Assembly: GCA_038503065.1 (NCBI GenBank)
Contig: JBCAMK010000012.1
Span: 930,001-994,000, forward strand
From: Paragyromitra xinjiangensis
Lineage: Eukaryota; Ascomycota; Pezizomycetes; Pezizales; Discinaceae
Direction: 5' to 3'
Length of the DNA stretch: 64,000 nucleotides
The position numbers and the translations under genes were made by a program. Positions 19,072-29,647 of the stretch are shown here, in pieces. Each line of letters begins with the position of its first letter. The stretch's first letter is position 1. Below the pieces are notes generated by a model. It made no database searches, was not told where the DNA came from, and worked only from the letters and a program-made list of their open reading frames with translations.

Positions 19072-21924
19072 CTACTCGTCGTTACTAGGAATCCTTACAT
19101 TACGAAGACGAACTCTTAACAAGCTGTTGTCGGCCTCCAGGAGGCCGGTGCCTTCCAATTGAAGCATCTTGACGAGCGCAAGCCGATGGGTACGTCCCGA
19201 GCTCGGATCGCGAAGCTTAAACAAGCATTTCAATCGGCCAGGTAAGCGCCCACACAAGGCACCATATTCAGTCTCGTTTCCTACCATAACCCAGACCCAG
19301 TCATTCCTTGCAGCCCCTCCTCGAAATGGCATATTAATCGTGCATCGAAGGTGGTGTATGGTATAGAGATCGGTCTCTTGGAATTTGAGCATAGGGACCT
19401 GAAGCTGGGTAAAGCGCTCCGCTGGGCACAGTCTTAGCTTGATGTTGTTGGTTGGCAACCTCTGGAAGTCCGGCAACGTACTGTTATATGACTCTACCTT
19501 CTGCACTAATAGACCCTTGGTATCACCAATATCCAGCATCATATCTTCCAGGGATTGGGTCAAACGGGCGCTTATACGTCCTCGGAGGTAAGATGGGGGC
19601 TTTCTTTCCGCTCTAATATGTGGCTCGCACCAGGCTGGAACCTTTTCCTTCTCTAGGAGTTCTCTCACATCCTTTGGGAGTGATCCTGCCGGCCTCTCAC
19701 GAGTCGCCTCCCGAATAGATATGATACGCATAGCCATCATGTGCCGACGAGAGTAGTGTTCTAAGATCTGTTTGGTTGCATTAATTTTATTCGAGGCGCG
19801 ATAACCGACTTTGATCTGTTCTCGATGTGAGGCTTCACCGACCTCTGTGGAGTAGGCGACGATATTACCGAATTGCCTCACATGTGTGCTGAAGTGGGTC
19901 AATAGGTGCATCTTGATGAAGTTGAAATGAGATTCCTGACGGTAGATATCCTGGCGCTGTTCTGGCCTCTCAATTTTTTCTTCCACCACTACCTTCCGCC
20001 TCTTCGCCGTACTCTGAGAGGCCGTCAACAATTCCTCCTGAGCTTGCCGCATGGCTTTGTTAGCTTTCTTTGCTTTCGCATTCGTCGCCTTCGACTTGCC
20101 GAATTCGAGGAAGATATCCTTATGCTCGTGGAAGTCCTTCAAATAGCCTTCCATATAGTCAATAGTCTGTTCAGTGTGGCTGCGATATTGAGCCATTAGG
20201 TGGAAATCTATCAAGGCTCGGATACAGTTAAGAGCTTTTTTGAACGCCGGCCTTTCAGAGGTCGTCGGCTTCCGCAGAGCAATCGTGACCGCCACCAGGA
20301 GGAATCGACCAAGGTTCCGCATCTCTTTGCCCTGCCACTGGGTCACCTCTCGATAGGCCTTTTTGGGAACTGTGATGCCCGTATAGAGGGGGATGGACTT
20401 CCATACTTTGTCAAATTGGTCGAGTCGGTTGTATTTGCCAAGGAAGCCTTGAATCCATTCCATCATATGCTTCAAAAGACCTAAATAGACTGTATGTAAA
20501 AGGTCGGGTTTCCAGAGAGCTTCTGGCCGGACTCTGGGAAGCCGCCAGAAGCTGTTCATCAGTGCTTTCATACCTCTCTGCTGCAGCCAGTCTAGATCCC
20601 CTATTGAGCCCGTCTCTTGATAATGTTTTACTCGAGCTTTGTAGCTATCGTGATTGCGTACTGGGAAGGGCTGCGTACAAAGCTGACCAAGGCTAGAGGC
20701 GTCAACCTCGCAGACTGGGCATGCATTATTCTTCAGATGCTGGAGGGTGACGTGCTCTAAATGGTCTGCCAACTAGCCGCAGACTACTGGAAAGCAGAAT
20801 CGCAACTGACCATCAGCACATGGAAGCTGAACACCATTTGTTGCCGAGTCATGGAGGGTCGACAAAGTTTTTTCCATGGCGAGATCAAGAACCGCGCAAT
20901 TTCTTGACCTTTGCGCTTCAGCAGCCTTGATCTTCAACTTGCCAACTTTTGGCGGGACGGGAAGCAGTGCCAGCAGCAGCAATGCCATTGCGGAAGGTTT
21001 GTTTCGAAGTGTGGATTTAATATTGCCTATCGTCAAATAGATAGGCCAAGCCTTTTTATCGCCCGAGAAGTTGGGAAGATGTGTTTGATACGACGAGCAA
21101 AGAATTGGAATTAATGTGGAGCCAGTGGGAAGGGTTTCCTACGACTGGTTAGCAAGCTTTGACGACTCCTGGAAGGTCAGAAGAGTAACCTGGAGATCCC
21201 ACCACCAATCAGCTTTATGCATTTCTGAATACATCCTTTTGCCGGCAGGGTTGAATTCCTTCACTGGAGCGTAGACCATTTCTCCTGAATATTCCCTCTG
21301 GGCCAGCAAATATCGTATACAAACCATAGGATCGCGATGGCAGAATACAAAAGGCTCTCCATCAATCTCCTCCTCTATAAAGGTCCAACTAGGCTCTCCT
21401 AAGGTCATAGGCAGGTCTTTGATGACCTTGTAAAGGGTGTAGGCAGACCGATAGGAGCCGGCACCAAGGTAAAGACTTTTCTTGAAGTATTCCTCGATGC
21501 CAGTCTTCGTCGTTTTGGTATCAATAAACCATTTGGCTAAATAGAAGTCATAAGCAGTGTGGAAAGGAAATAGAGGGAATTGGAGCAAGCTTTCCTGAGT
21601 TTCTAGGAAGCCTGGCACGTTCCCTGCCAACCTCCCTGTGTCCGGTAGGAAGCTTTGGCTGATATTTGGAACTTCGACTGCATCATTATCGTTGTCTTCG
21701 GCATCAGAGGCTGTAGCTGGTTCTTCGTCTGAATTATTGTCTGAATCGTAAATTGATGATCTATCGCTCCTTTCGTCCAGTAAGTCCTCTGCCGGCTCCT
21801 CTCGATCCGTCAGTGAGTCGTCAAGATAAACTTCTTCTTGTTCAGGGTGCTTGGTCAAGATATGGGTCATCAAAGCTGAGCTGTAGTCGTAGGAATATCG
21901 ACAAAAGGGGCAGCGGTCTGGCAT
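19072..21924 (-). pseudogene. Plavaka/CACTA-like transposase with two in-frame TAG stops
   Basis: One frame of 951 codons from ATG at 21924 to 19072, broken by TAG at 21139-21141 and at 20773-20775. The N-terminus has a C2H2 finger (C5, C8, H21, H26), then an acidic Ser/Asp stretch. The first stop follows KLANQS and the frame continues LPTGSTLIPIL...FSGDKKAWPIYLTIGNI, a hallmark block of Plavaka-type transposases. After the second stop follow a cysteine pair region (CPVCEVD), DLLHTVYLGLLKHMMEWI, and HFNFIKMHLLTHFS with YSTEVGEASHREQIK. Two TAGs in an otherwise intact frame suggest recent decay or readthrough; I favour decay. The start is the first ATG before the finger. The assignment is from motif memory, with no search done. 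Confidence 0.85.
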
Positions 21925-21954
21925 GTTTGGAGATTTGGTAGTAAAAGGGGTAGC

Positions 21955-22688
21955 TGTAACGGACCCACAAGGCTGTTACATGCGAAAGGTAGAATAGACC
22001 CGGGCAGACGGAGAGGTACAAGGACCAGCATGAGTGGAGTAGCTACCACATGCTAGGGAACACCAGTACCCCGCTGACTTGGTGGTTAGGAACATCCGGA
22101 AGTGCTAAGGCTGACGGGCCTGTAGCAGATCACCGATGACATCAAACACTTAGAGATGTGGTTGAGTTCCTAATCCACCTGTGCATGCCCCATCAGCTAT
22201 GGCTGATAGGCGGCGCAACTGGGAGAACTATTCTAGAGGACACCTGATGCAACTATGGACTGATCAGCGCCATGCAAGTAGTCCTGTAGGACTAGGCTGG
22301 CAGATCATAGAGTCCTGACTGGTAGAGCAGTGCATGAGGAGCGGTTGCACATGAGGTGCAGAACTCCAGCGGAATGTGAGAGAACACTTCCGAAGAGACC
22401 CGCCCATGATCACTGACAGGATTCAGGGTTAACCGGATCCCCCAGCTGAGTAGAACTGAGTAGAGGCGGCGAGCATGCAGTACTACAAGTACTGGCAAGC
22501 CCCACCACCAGTTGCTCTTCTCCATCTTCAATCAGAGACCTAAGTGACGAGAATTACCGAATTCCGCCCTTAAGATTATTGAGTATACTGCACGAAAATA
22601 CTTTCAGATCTCAGCCTGACTTTAGTATAAGCAACGGCCATTTTCCTACCTAGCCTTAGCAGTTGTCTAGAGGACCACCCCCGTTCCA
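21955..22688. mobile_element. Solo LTR (TGTAACGG...CCGTTCCA), TSD GTAGC
   Basis: A 734-bp LTR with TG...CA ends and the 5-bp duplication GTAGC at 21950-21954 and 22689-22693. There is no internal sequence, so the element was probably lost by LTR-LTR recombination. It lies between the transposase start and the acidic-protein gene of the large transposon. Its sequence around 22625-22660 gives the uninterrupted version of the site into which the TIR element at 32845 inserted. Confidence 0.92.
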
Positions 22689-23564
22689 GTAGCGAGGTGT
22701 TGTGGGATAATAGGGGACTTATGGTCCGGGAGTGACGACCTCTGGAGAGCCGGGAAAGAGCTCATAGCACTCTCAGCCGTGTCTTCGGGGGTTGAGATCA
22801 GGGGTTGAGCTGACGTTGGGGGTTGATCTGGCGCCTGATTCAGAATAAGAGCCGCAACGCAACAGCTTGGACCTTTGCAGCCGACGCAGCCTACTTTGAA
22901 GCTCAGCGACCAGCTCAATCGCAGCTCAACAGCAGCAAGATCCTCAAAAAAAAAGTTTCTCTAAGCTCAGTGATTTTCTGGCATGTGGATCCTCTACCAG
23001 CCTACAGGAGGTCGGCAGGCTCCTTTCTCAACATCTGCGCATATTGAAGTAGCGCTAGTGCCCTATAACCCTAACCCTGAGCTCTTTAAGAGTTTCGGCT
23101 TTGCTAACTCTTACGTCAACCCTCCACCCCCTCACCTTCCAACCTCCAACCTCCAACCTCCACCTCCTCGCACTATTCACACCACCACCTCCTCCAGCGC
23201 AGCCTCCTTCAACGCAGCGTTTCAAGCTGCAGCTGCTATTCAGCTCAACGTTTCAAGTTGCTGCTCTCGCAATCTTGCCTTCCAGCTTGAATAGCCAGCA
23301 AAGGCTATAAAATGGCAGATATGGTGCCTCCAACCGAGTCAGAACCAAGCAGAGCAAACAAAACCCCCCCGCCCAATCTAAACAATCAAACAACCCCACC
23401 AAACAGTGTACCGACCTCTCGCAAGCCGTCGCAAACAGATCCATCCTTACGACGAATATCTCCAAGCTTAACCCCCACCGCGACAAAAAACTCCAGTATA
23501 TCGATCACCCCGGCAATCATCAACCCAACCGACCTCCCCCAAGCCGGCAAGCACCCCTACCAAG

Positions 23565-24851
23565 ATGCCGCCTCGCGCCAGAGCGACTGAAATGACTGCA
23601 GCAGATCTCAAAATAGTGTTGGACTTCAGCGCAACCAACAATCAAGCCTATTTGATCGTTCGTGATGATATTGTTTCCTACGCTATTCAGCACGGTATCA
23701 CAGGCGTCGACACCCCTGGGAAGGCTGCCTGGACTGCTTGTGAGGAGCACGCAGTCAGCCACAAATACCTGAGCCGCTTCAAGGAAGCCTACGAAGGAGC
23801 AGGGCCAAAGGAGAATACCGCAGTCATTCAGAAGGCTATCAAATGCCTTTGCCTTGACGCTATCAAGAAGAAGAACGCTGCCAGAGCAGCAGCGGATAAG
23901 CAGATGGCAGATAATGGTGACTTTGACGGGCCTGCTGCCGGCCTCACTAGAGCCGTCGCTGCCGCTGGTGCTGCTGGCGCTGCTGCACCTTCACCTTCCC
24001 GCATCATTCAGGTCCGCATCGTCGATCCTGACATAATTGGTGCCTACGACAGCGATGCACCTCTACCACGCCAGACAAGCGGATATGGCTGGGACCCAGC
24101 TAATACCATCTTCCAGAAGCTGACGACCTTCCCAGAGCCGGTCACGCACCGTGATATCTTGACATACGCAGCGAAGCATGTCGCTGAGAATCGTCGCGCT
24201 CGCGCAGTTTGGGGAGCTCTTGTCCCCATACCTGAAGACTTTCGGATATCTACTAACGATGAGATGATTCTCAGCGAGGATGACGATGTGACGGCCTGGC
24301 TGAGGTCGACAACAGCTAACCCCCCGGTTGTGAATGTTATTCTTCATTGGGTTACTGCCAAAGGAATGCGATCGCGCCAAACCCCGCCGCCCTCAGGCGA
24401 GCGGGCACATATCTCCAAGCGCTATTTCGCCTCTCTTCTTGAGGACCCTGCCGAGGATTCTGACGAGGACGACCGCCCGCTTCGGAAGAAGTTTGAGCCG
24501 CTGCTGCGTACAGATAGGGGCTTCCAAGCTCGCGAAAGGAAGATTCGGGCACGAATCTTGCGCCAGCAAGAACTCCTGGAGTCAGTCAAAGAGCATCACA
24601 AGGAGATAACGCCAGACACCATATTTTCTGACGAGGAAGGGTTTGAGAACAGGTATATGTCGGCTGCTCAGAGGCGGGCAGCTAGGGAAGTGGTTAAGGC
24701 AGCAGCTGAAGCGGAGGAGGACGAGGAGTTGGAGGAGGAGGAGGAGAAGCAGAAGGAGGAGAAGGGGGAGGAGGAGGAGGATAAAGAGGAGGAGAACGAC
24801 GGAGGGGATGGGAAGGGTGGGGCTGACGAGGATGTTGGAGCTACCGCTTAG
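23565..24851 (+). CDS. Acidic 428-aa protein of the large transposon, unknown function
   Basis: Intact frame from ATG 23565 to TAG 24851, transcribed away from the transposase. Residues 1-100 are helical, with a conserved-looking AWTACEEHAVSHKYLSRFKEAYEG patch. An Ala-rich linker follows near 130-150. A middle domain of about 160-270 has FPEPVTHRDILTYAAKHV and VVNVILHWVTAKG. From about 285 the chain is Arg/Lys/Glu-rich, and the last 55 residues are almost entirely Glu/Lys/Asp and Gly. No enzyme motif, finger or TET/JBP-type signature is visible. Its place inside the transposon suggests an accessory factor such as a DNA-binding or chromatin protein, but this is inference. A shorter overlapping frame at 23312-23590 is probably leader sequence. 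Confidence 0.75.
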   Translation: MPPRARATEMTAADLKIVLDFSATNNQAYLIVRDDIVSYAIQHGITGVDTPGKAAWTACEEHAVSHKYLSRFKEAYEGAGPKENTAVIQKAIKCLCLDAIKKKNAARAAADKQMADNGDFDGPAAGLTRAVAAAGAAGAAAPSPSRIIQVRIVDPDIIGAYDSDAPLPRQTSGYGWDPANTIFQKLTTFPEPVTHRDILTYAAKHVAENRRARAVWGALVPIPEDFRISTNDEMILSEDDDVTAWLRSTTANPPVVNVILHWVTAKGMRSRQTPPPSGERAHISKRYFASLLEDPAEDSDEDDRPLRKKFEPLLRTDRGFQARERKIRARILRQQELLESVKEHHKEITPDTIFSDEEGFENRYMSAAQRRAAREVVKAAAEAEEDEELEEEEEKQKEEKGEEEEDKEEENDGGDGKGGADEDVGATA

Positions 24852-25951
24852 CTTCTGCGGCCATTTCGTCCTCGATTTCCTATTTTCTTCAGTTTTGTAG
24901 TTGTGGCAACCCCCCCTCGGCCTCCTAGAGGCCGGCAAATTTCTTTATCTGTTTCTTTATCCGTTTCTTTTTGTTTTCTTTTGGTTGATATATGATGGAT
25001 ACGCATGATTATTTTTTGGTAGGTCAAACCTTCTCCTATCTGGTTACCTAAATACTGACTGGCTTGTCAAGGTTTATGTATAGCGCTTACCGACCTCCCA
25101 GAGGTTGGCGGTCTTGGGTTTCCTATTCTTATTATTATACCGGATTCTTTATATGTTTTATATCCTTTTCTTTATATGTCGTTTTAGAGGGTAGAGGGTA
25201 GAGGGGGCAGCAAGGCATGGATGAGTGCTGGTACATTCCTTCCTGCCAATCGTTTGAGATCTAAAGCTGACTCTTAGGTAGCACCCAACGACCTTCAGGA
25301 GGCCGGCAGGATCTTTGTATTATCTTATTATCTGTATTATCTGTATTATTCCTATTATTCCTACTATTCCTACTATTTGTATTATTTCTATTATTTGTAT
25401 TATTTGTATTATTATGGCGGTAGCGATTAGATGTTAGATATCTTGGCGTTTCTATTATTGGCCTTGGGGCAGCAAGACATTGGCTGTTGCAGGTACCCTA
25501 CTACCCTATCAATCTTTTATAACTAAACGCTAACGTCTATGAGACAGTATTTGCCGACCTTCAGCGGGCTGGTAGAAGGTCTTACTATCTTTATGGCATC
25601 ATTTGACCGGATTCGCTTAATTACTAATCATTTTTATGTATCTACAAATATATCTACTAGCCGCTACTGCTAGGTGTGGCAGCAGAGCTGAGGATCTGGT
25701 CATTTCCAGTCATAGTGTGCTTCTGTGGTAACCAATGTTTTGCGAGTCCGTGCAAAGCCCCTTTACTTATTCCCCCAAGCAGACGCCGACCTCTCTCAGG
25801 CCGGTCAATACCTTACCTCTCATCCAAAAAGCTGTCGACTCCCTACTGAACAAACTCCTTTACCACTACAGAAAAAATGATCAGAAATTCAGGTAAGAAC
25901 TAGTTAGGCAAATGTAAGGGAGGGAGTGAGCTGATATCAATTTTGCTGATA
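24852..25951. repeat. Right subterminal region of the large transposon
   Basis: No gene. The stretch is AT-rich with five palindromic words near 24920, 25090, 25290, 25555 and 25790 (for example CCGACCTCCCAGAGGTTGG). It includes a TTATTATCTGTATTA-type microsatellite at about 25313-25415. It ends in the degenerate terminus ATTTTGCTGATA. Confidence 0.7.
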
Positions 25952-26242
25952 CTAGCAAATTTGAAAGAGGGCATGTTATTTTGACTCACAGTGGCATATG
26001 GTTCAGGAGAGGGGCCCTTTAGCTTGTGTTATTGACTTCAGATCTGGATTTAAGTTCTGAATTTGTATATGAAAGAGGTTAGTGAGGCTAGCGCTACTGT
26101 TGTTGTTTTTGAAGTCATAGTCATTGGTAATTTGTGGATTGGAACCAGGCAAGTAGGGTGTTGGGTTTAGTGGTAGTAACTTTAGCAACATCTCTCCATT
26201 TCTGAAAACCGTTTCTGAGAGCCATAGTAACAGCAGAAATGG
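25952..26242. other. Unassigned stretch, probably retroelement remnant
   Basis: Lies between the large transposon and an inverted LTR fragment. A minus-strand frame (26003-26272) is open, but I cannot place its product. It may be the start of an internal region adjoining the LTR at 26243. Confidence 0.3.
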
Positions 26243-26745
26243 TCTTAGTTTTTGTAAAGTGAGAACCAGCATGAGGAAAGTAACTACAACATGCTAGGTA
26301 ATTCAAGTACCCAGCTGGCGTGGTGGCTAGGAACATCTGGAGGTGCTATATCTAATGGGAATGTAGCTGTTCAGCAATGACATCAAATTCATAGAAATGT
26401 AGTTTAGTTCTTAATCCACCTGTGCATGCCCCATCTGCTATAGCTGATAGATGGTGCAACTGGGAGAGCTGTTCCTGCGGACATTTAATGCAAATATTGA
26501 CAGATCAGAACCATGCAAGTAATACTAGTTATGAAGATTGTGTGAGTCGTGATAGGCAGACAAGTGCAGGAGAAACTGTTGGGCATGAAGTGTAGAACTT
26601 TAATAGAACGTGAGAGAAAACTTCGCAAAGAATCTGCCTATGATCATTGACAGGGTTCAATATTGGTCAATTCGCACAGCTAAGTAGTACAAGGTAAAGA
26701 AAGTTAGGATTCAGTATTACAAGTACTGGCAATAACTGGGTTGAT
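26243..26745 (-). repeat. Degenerate LTR fragment, orientation as 21955-22688
   Basis: Aligns by eye with 22018-22520 of the solo LTR: ACCAGCATGAG, CACCTGTGCATGCCCCATC and GATCATTGACAGG are shared. Many substitutions, often G to A or C to T, show that it is much older than the other copies. It stops near TACTGGCAA at about 26745. Confidence 0.75.
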
Positions 26746-26747
26746 TT

Positions 26748-27346
26748 TCTAAAGAGCTACTAAAGTTAGGTAAGAAAAGGGCTGTTGCTTATATGAAGGT
26801 CAGGCTGAGATCTGAAAGTATTTTCATGCGGTATACTACGAAGTGTTAAAGCAAAACTTGGGAATTCTTGTCACTAGGTCTCTGGTTGAAGATGAAGAAA
26901 AGTAACTGATAGTGGGGCTCACCAGCATTTGTAGTACTGCATGCTTGCCGCCGCTACTCAGTTTTACTCAGCTGGGGTATCTGGTTAACCCTGAATCCTG
27001 TGAGTGATGATGGGCGGGTCCCTTCAGAAGTGTTCTCTCACATTCCGCTGGAGTTCTGCACCTCATGTGCAACCGCTCCTCATGCACTGCTCTACCAGTC
27101 AGGACTCTATGATCCGCCAACTTAGTCTTGCAGGACTACTTGCATGGCACTGATCAGTCCATAGTTGCATCAGGTGTCTGCTAGAATAGTTCTCCCAGTT
27201 GCGCCGCCTATCAGCCATAGCTGATGGGACATGTACAGATGGATTAGGAACTCAACCACATTTCTTTGTGTTTGATGTTATCGGAGATCTGCTACAGGCC
27301 CATCAGCCTTAGCACCTCCGGATGTTCCTAACCACCAGGTCAGCGG
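26748..27346 (+). repeat. LTR fragment in the opposite orientation
   Basis: Matches 34291-34858 of the LTR at 32792-34970 from TTGCTTATA to CAGCGGGGTA. There it is cut by the LINE starting at about 27347. The first 40 bp are degenerate. With 26243-26745 it forms an inverted pair of about 500 bp per arm. Confidence 0.8.
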
Positions 27347-27395
27347 GGTAATGGAAACCGACAACAACAACGCCAAAGTGACTTTTTGGTCACAA

Positions 27396-27700
27396 CTCCA
27401 CCAATACTACTCCGATTAACGAGATTTTTGAAGATTCGGAATCAGCTCACTGCCCCCATTCGATCCTGCTATTGTACGTCTGGTTTGCACCGGATTTGCA
27501 AAAGTTGTTGTCGAATTCGCTTATTTACCCCTCTTTCCCCCAAAACCACACCAAATCCTGAGATATTGCAAAACCTCATATCTCCACCAATACTACTCCG
27601 ATTGACTCGACCCCGGGCTTTTTGGAGTCCCCTCACTGTGCCCGTTCGATCGCCCTCTCGTTCGTCTGGATCGGAGCCGATTTGCAAAAGTTGTTGACAC
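27396..27700 (+). repeat. Tandem 186-bp leader monomers of the LINE
   Basis: CTCCACCAATACTACTCCGATT occurs at 27396 and 27582, and GATTTGCAAAAGTTGTTG at 27493 and 27679, both 186 bp apart. The same two-monomer arrangement precedes ORF1 of the minus-strand copy (about 31720-32030). The region has no gene and is the presumed internal promoter. Confidence 0.75.
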
Positions 27701-27785
27701 TTTCTGCTCCACCCACCCCTTCCAGCTCCCTTTAGGGACCCCCCCATACACCCCACCTCCTCCTGTCGGTTCAGGACCCATCTCT

Positions 27786-29333
27786 ATGTCTTCCTCTTCG
27801 TCTAGAGGCAGAGGGAGAGGCAGAGGCTTCAGGTCTCCCTCTTCTGTGACCAGCTCACCCCAAAACTCGCTCCAAACGCCGTTTGGCGCCCCTACAACAC
27901 CCCCAAACACCCGTTTTTCGCCTCTGCTTCATGGAGACCCAGAGCAAACACCCACTCAAGCCCTGCCACTTCGCCCAGCAGTCCCCCTACCTCACTATGC
28001 CTCCCTGCCCGCCACAGAGCCCACAGAGAGTGGCTCTGTCCTCCTGGAAGAGTCAGACTCTGACATGACGGACACTGAGGGACCCCTCACCTTTTCCACC
28101 ACCCTACCTCCAGTCATCCAGATGGACGACTCCAACAGCAACCTAGATCGCCTTGGTGCCATTGGCACTGGGGAGAACTACAACCCCTCCCTCTTCGCAG
28201 TGATGGATGAACAGAACAGGCTCATCAAAGCACTCACAAAACGCGTCAAACAGCTTGAAAAAGCTATCAACACACCCCCACCAGCCCCAACCTTCCACAA
28301 CGACCCAGCTCTAGTGGAAAAGGTGGCTACTCTCACCTCCAAGGTAGCAGACCTGGAACAGAAACGGACTCTCACAACCATTCTGACTTCTGCCAACCTC
28401 CCCCTACCTCCAGCAGCTGCTCCCCCGCCAGCCACCACCTCCTGGGCTCAGGTTGCCTCTAAAAGGGCTCCTAGACCCGCCAGCAAGGCCTCCAAGCCTA
28501 CCAAACAACCAGCAAACCCCCCAAAACGCGACCGTACCCTCATCATCACCAGGAATGGTCTACCCATTCCTGATGACATCACCCCACTCCTCATTCGCAA
28601 TGCAGTCAATGCTGCCCTGGAAAGGCCTTTGATTGCAGAGGTGCGATTCACACCAGCTCACCATGTGCAGCTCATTGCTGTCACCTCCACCACCTCTGAC
28701 TCTCTCCTCAAGCAAAGACAGAAGCTTGAGGAAGTAGTTCGCAACACCATCCCCAATGCCAGCAGCATGGAGAAGGAAGCAGTCCTGACCCAGGTTGTTG
28801 TGCACAACATTCCCACCTCCATTCCCTCTGGCGAAGAGGGTTTCCAACAGATCAGGTCTGAGGTTGAGCAGTTCAACCCAGGTACCACCCTACTTCGCGA
28901 CCCCCGCTGGCTCACTAGACCTGAGCAGAGAGAGGGGAAACAGGCATCCTCCATGGTTCTTACCATTGTGGGGAAGCAGCCTGCCACCACTGCCCTTGAG
29001 AGAGGGCTCTCCATGTTTGGACTTCGCCACAAAGTCACCAAATACCTCCGCTTTGGGCCAGACACCCAATGTACTACCTGCTTGGCCTTTGGCCACCCAC
29101 AACAACGCTGTACCAGCAAGACACCCTTCTGCAACATCTGTGCTGGGCCTCATACAGCATCCTCCCACTCCTGCGCAACCTCCTCTTGCACCATCAAGGG
29201 AGCTCCCTGCCTCCACACCATCATCCGTTGCAAGAACTGTAACGAACCGCATCGTGGTAACTTTTCTGGTTGCCTCAAACTCACCCAAGCCAAACTTAGT
29301 GCCAGCGAACGTCAGGATCGCATGGTAACTTAA
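27786..29333 (+). CDS. LINE ORF1 protein (gag-like, CCHC knuckles)
   Basis: 515 aa, intact. The N-terminus is Arg/Gly and Ser/Pro-rich (SSSSRGRGRGRG). A short coiled-coil candidate lies around residues 135-195 (LIKALTKRVKQLEKAI and VEKVATLTSKVADLEQ). A central domain (about 250-410) resembles the RRM-like region of LINE ORF1 proteins. The C-terminal part has cysteine clusters CTTCLAFGHPQQRC, CNICAGPHTASSHSC and CKNCNEPHRGNFSGC. These follow the CX2CX4HX4C pattern of nucleic-acid chaperones. The first ATG is chosen because it sits just after the leader monomers, and the minus-strand copy starts at the same place. Confidence 0.88.
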   Translation: MSSSSSRGRGRGRGFRSPSSVTSSPQNSLQTPFGAPTTPPNTRFSPLLHGDPEQTPTQALPLRPAVPLPHYASLPATEPTESGSVLLEESDSDMTDTEGPLTFSTTLPPVIQMDDSNSNLDRLGAIGTGENYNPSLFAVMDEQNRLIKALTKRVKQLEKAINTPPPAPTFHNDPALVEKVATLTSKVADLEQKRTLTTILTSANLPLPPAAAPPPATTSWAQVASKRAPRPASKASKPTKQPANPPKRDRTLIITRNGLPIPDDITPLLIRNAVNAALERPLIAEVRFTPAHHVQLIAVTSTTSDSLLKQRQKLEEVVRNTIPNASSMEKEAVLTQVVVHNIPTSIPSGEEGFQQIRSEVEQFNPGTTLLRDPRWLTRPEQREGKQASSMVLTIVGKQPATTALERGLSMFGLRHKVTKYLRFGPDTQCTTCLAFGHPQQRCTSKTPFCNICAGPHTASSHSCATSSCTIKGAPCLHTIIRCKNCNEPHRGNFSGCLKLTQAKLSASERQDRMVT

Positions 29334-29647
29334 GTTACACCCCACCCTTATTGATGTATCCAACCTTCAGGGGTCTCTGGACCTGGTGGAAGGAGTGCTA
29401 TAGGCACAAAGCAAGCGATGGTAAAGGAAGAATGCCCAGGGTAGTCTTGACACTGTGAGAGGGAGTCACTAGATCGGGGTATTAACACATTCACTGATGA
29501 CGAGCCTAGAAGAGGCTGAGTTGGAACTGGTGGAGGATTAGTTAGTTTTGTTTTGTTTTCTTTTATGTTCCTGTTGGGTTTTCTTCTGCTGTACGCCATA
29601 TCCGTTTCGGATGCATGCGAGTATGAACAATAAATAAATAAATAAAA

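Larger units (their letters stand above)
18013..25951. mobile_element. Large Plavaka/CACTA-like transposon with two divergent genes
   Basis: The left end CATCAGCAAAAA at 18013 is certain. The right end is placed at ATTTTGCTGATA (25940-25951), which differs from the consensus at its first and last base, and no matching 2-bp duplication is seen there. Both flanks carry the same subterminal palindromes: CGACCTCTxxTAGGTCGTCG-like words on the left (18340-18930) and CCGACCTxxxGAGGCCGGC-like words on the right (24917-25805). This supports one element spanning both. It encodes a transposase (19072-21924, -) and an acidic protein (23565-24851, +). A solo LTR interrupts the intergenic part. Confidence 0.7.
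27347..29647 (+). mobile_element. ORF1-only (internally deleted) LINE, plus strand
   Basis: A 2.3-kb element with a two-monomer 5' leader (27396-27700), ORF1, a short 3' untranslated region with GCCATATCCGTTTCGGATG, and an (AATA)n tail ending at about 29647. The ORF2 with endonuclease and polymerase is absent. The 5' junction cuts an LTR after GCGGGGTA. No clear target duplication was found, so the ends are approximate by several bases. Confidence 0.85.

Noticed and set aside
23064..23090. CCCTAACCCTGAGC resembling telomere repeat
   Set aside because: Only two imperfect units in the transposon interior; no array, so chance is sufficient.
25940..25953. Perfect right end and 2-bp duplication for the large transposon
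   Set aside because: The candidate ATTTTGCTGATA has two mismatches and is followed by CT, not CA. It is kept only as the best candidate.
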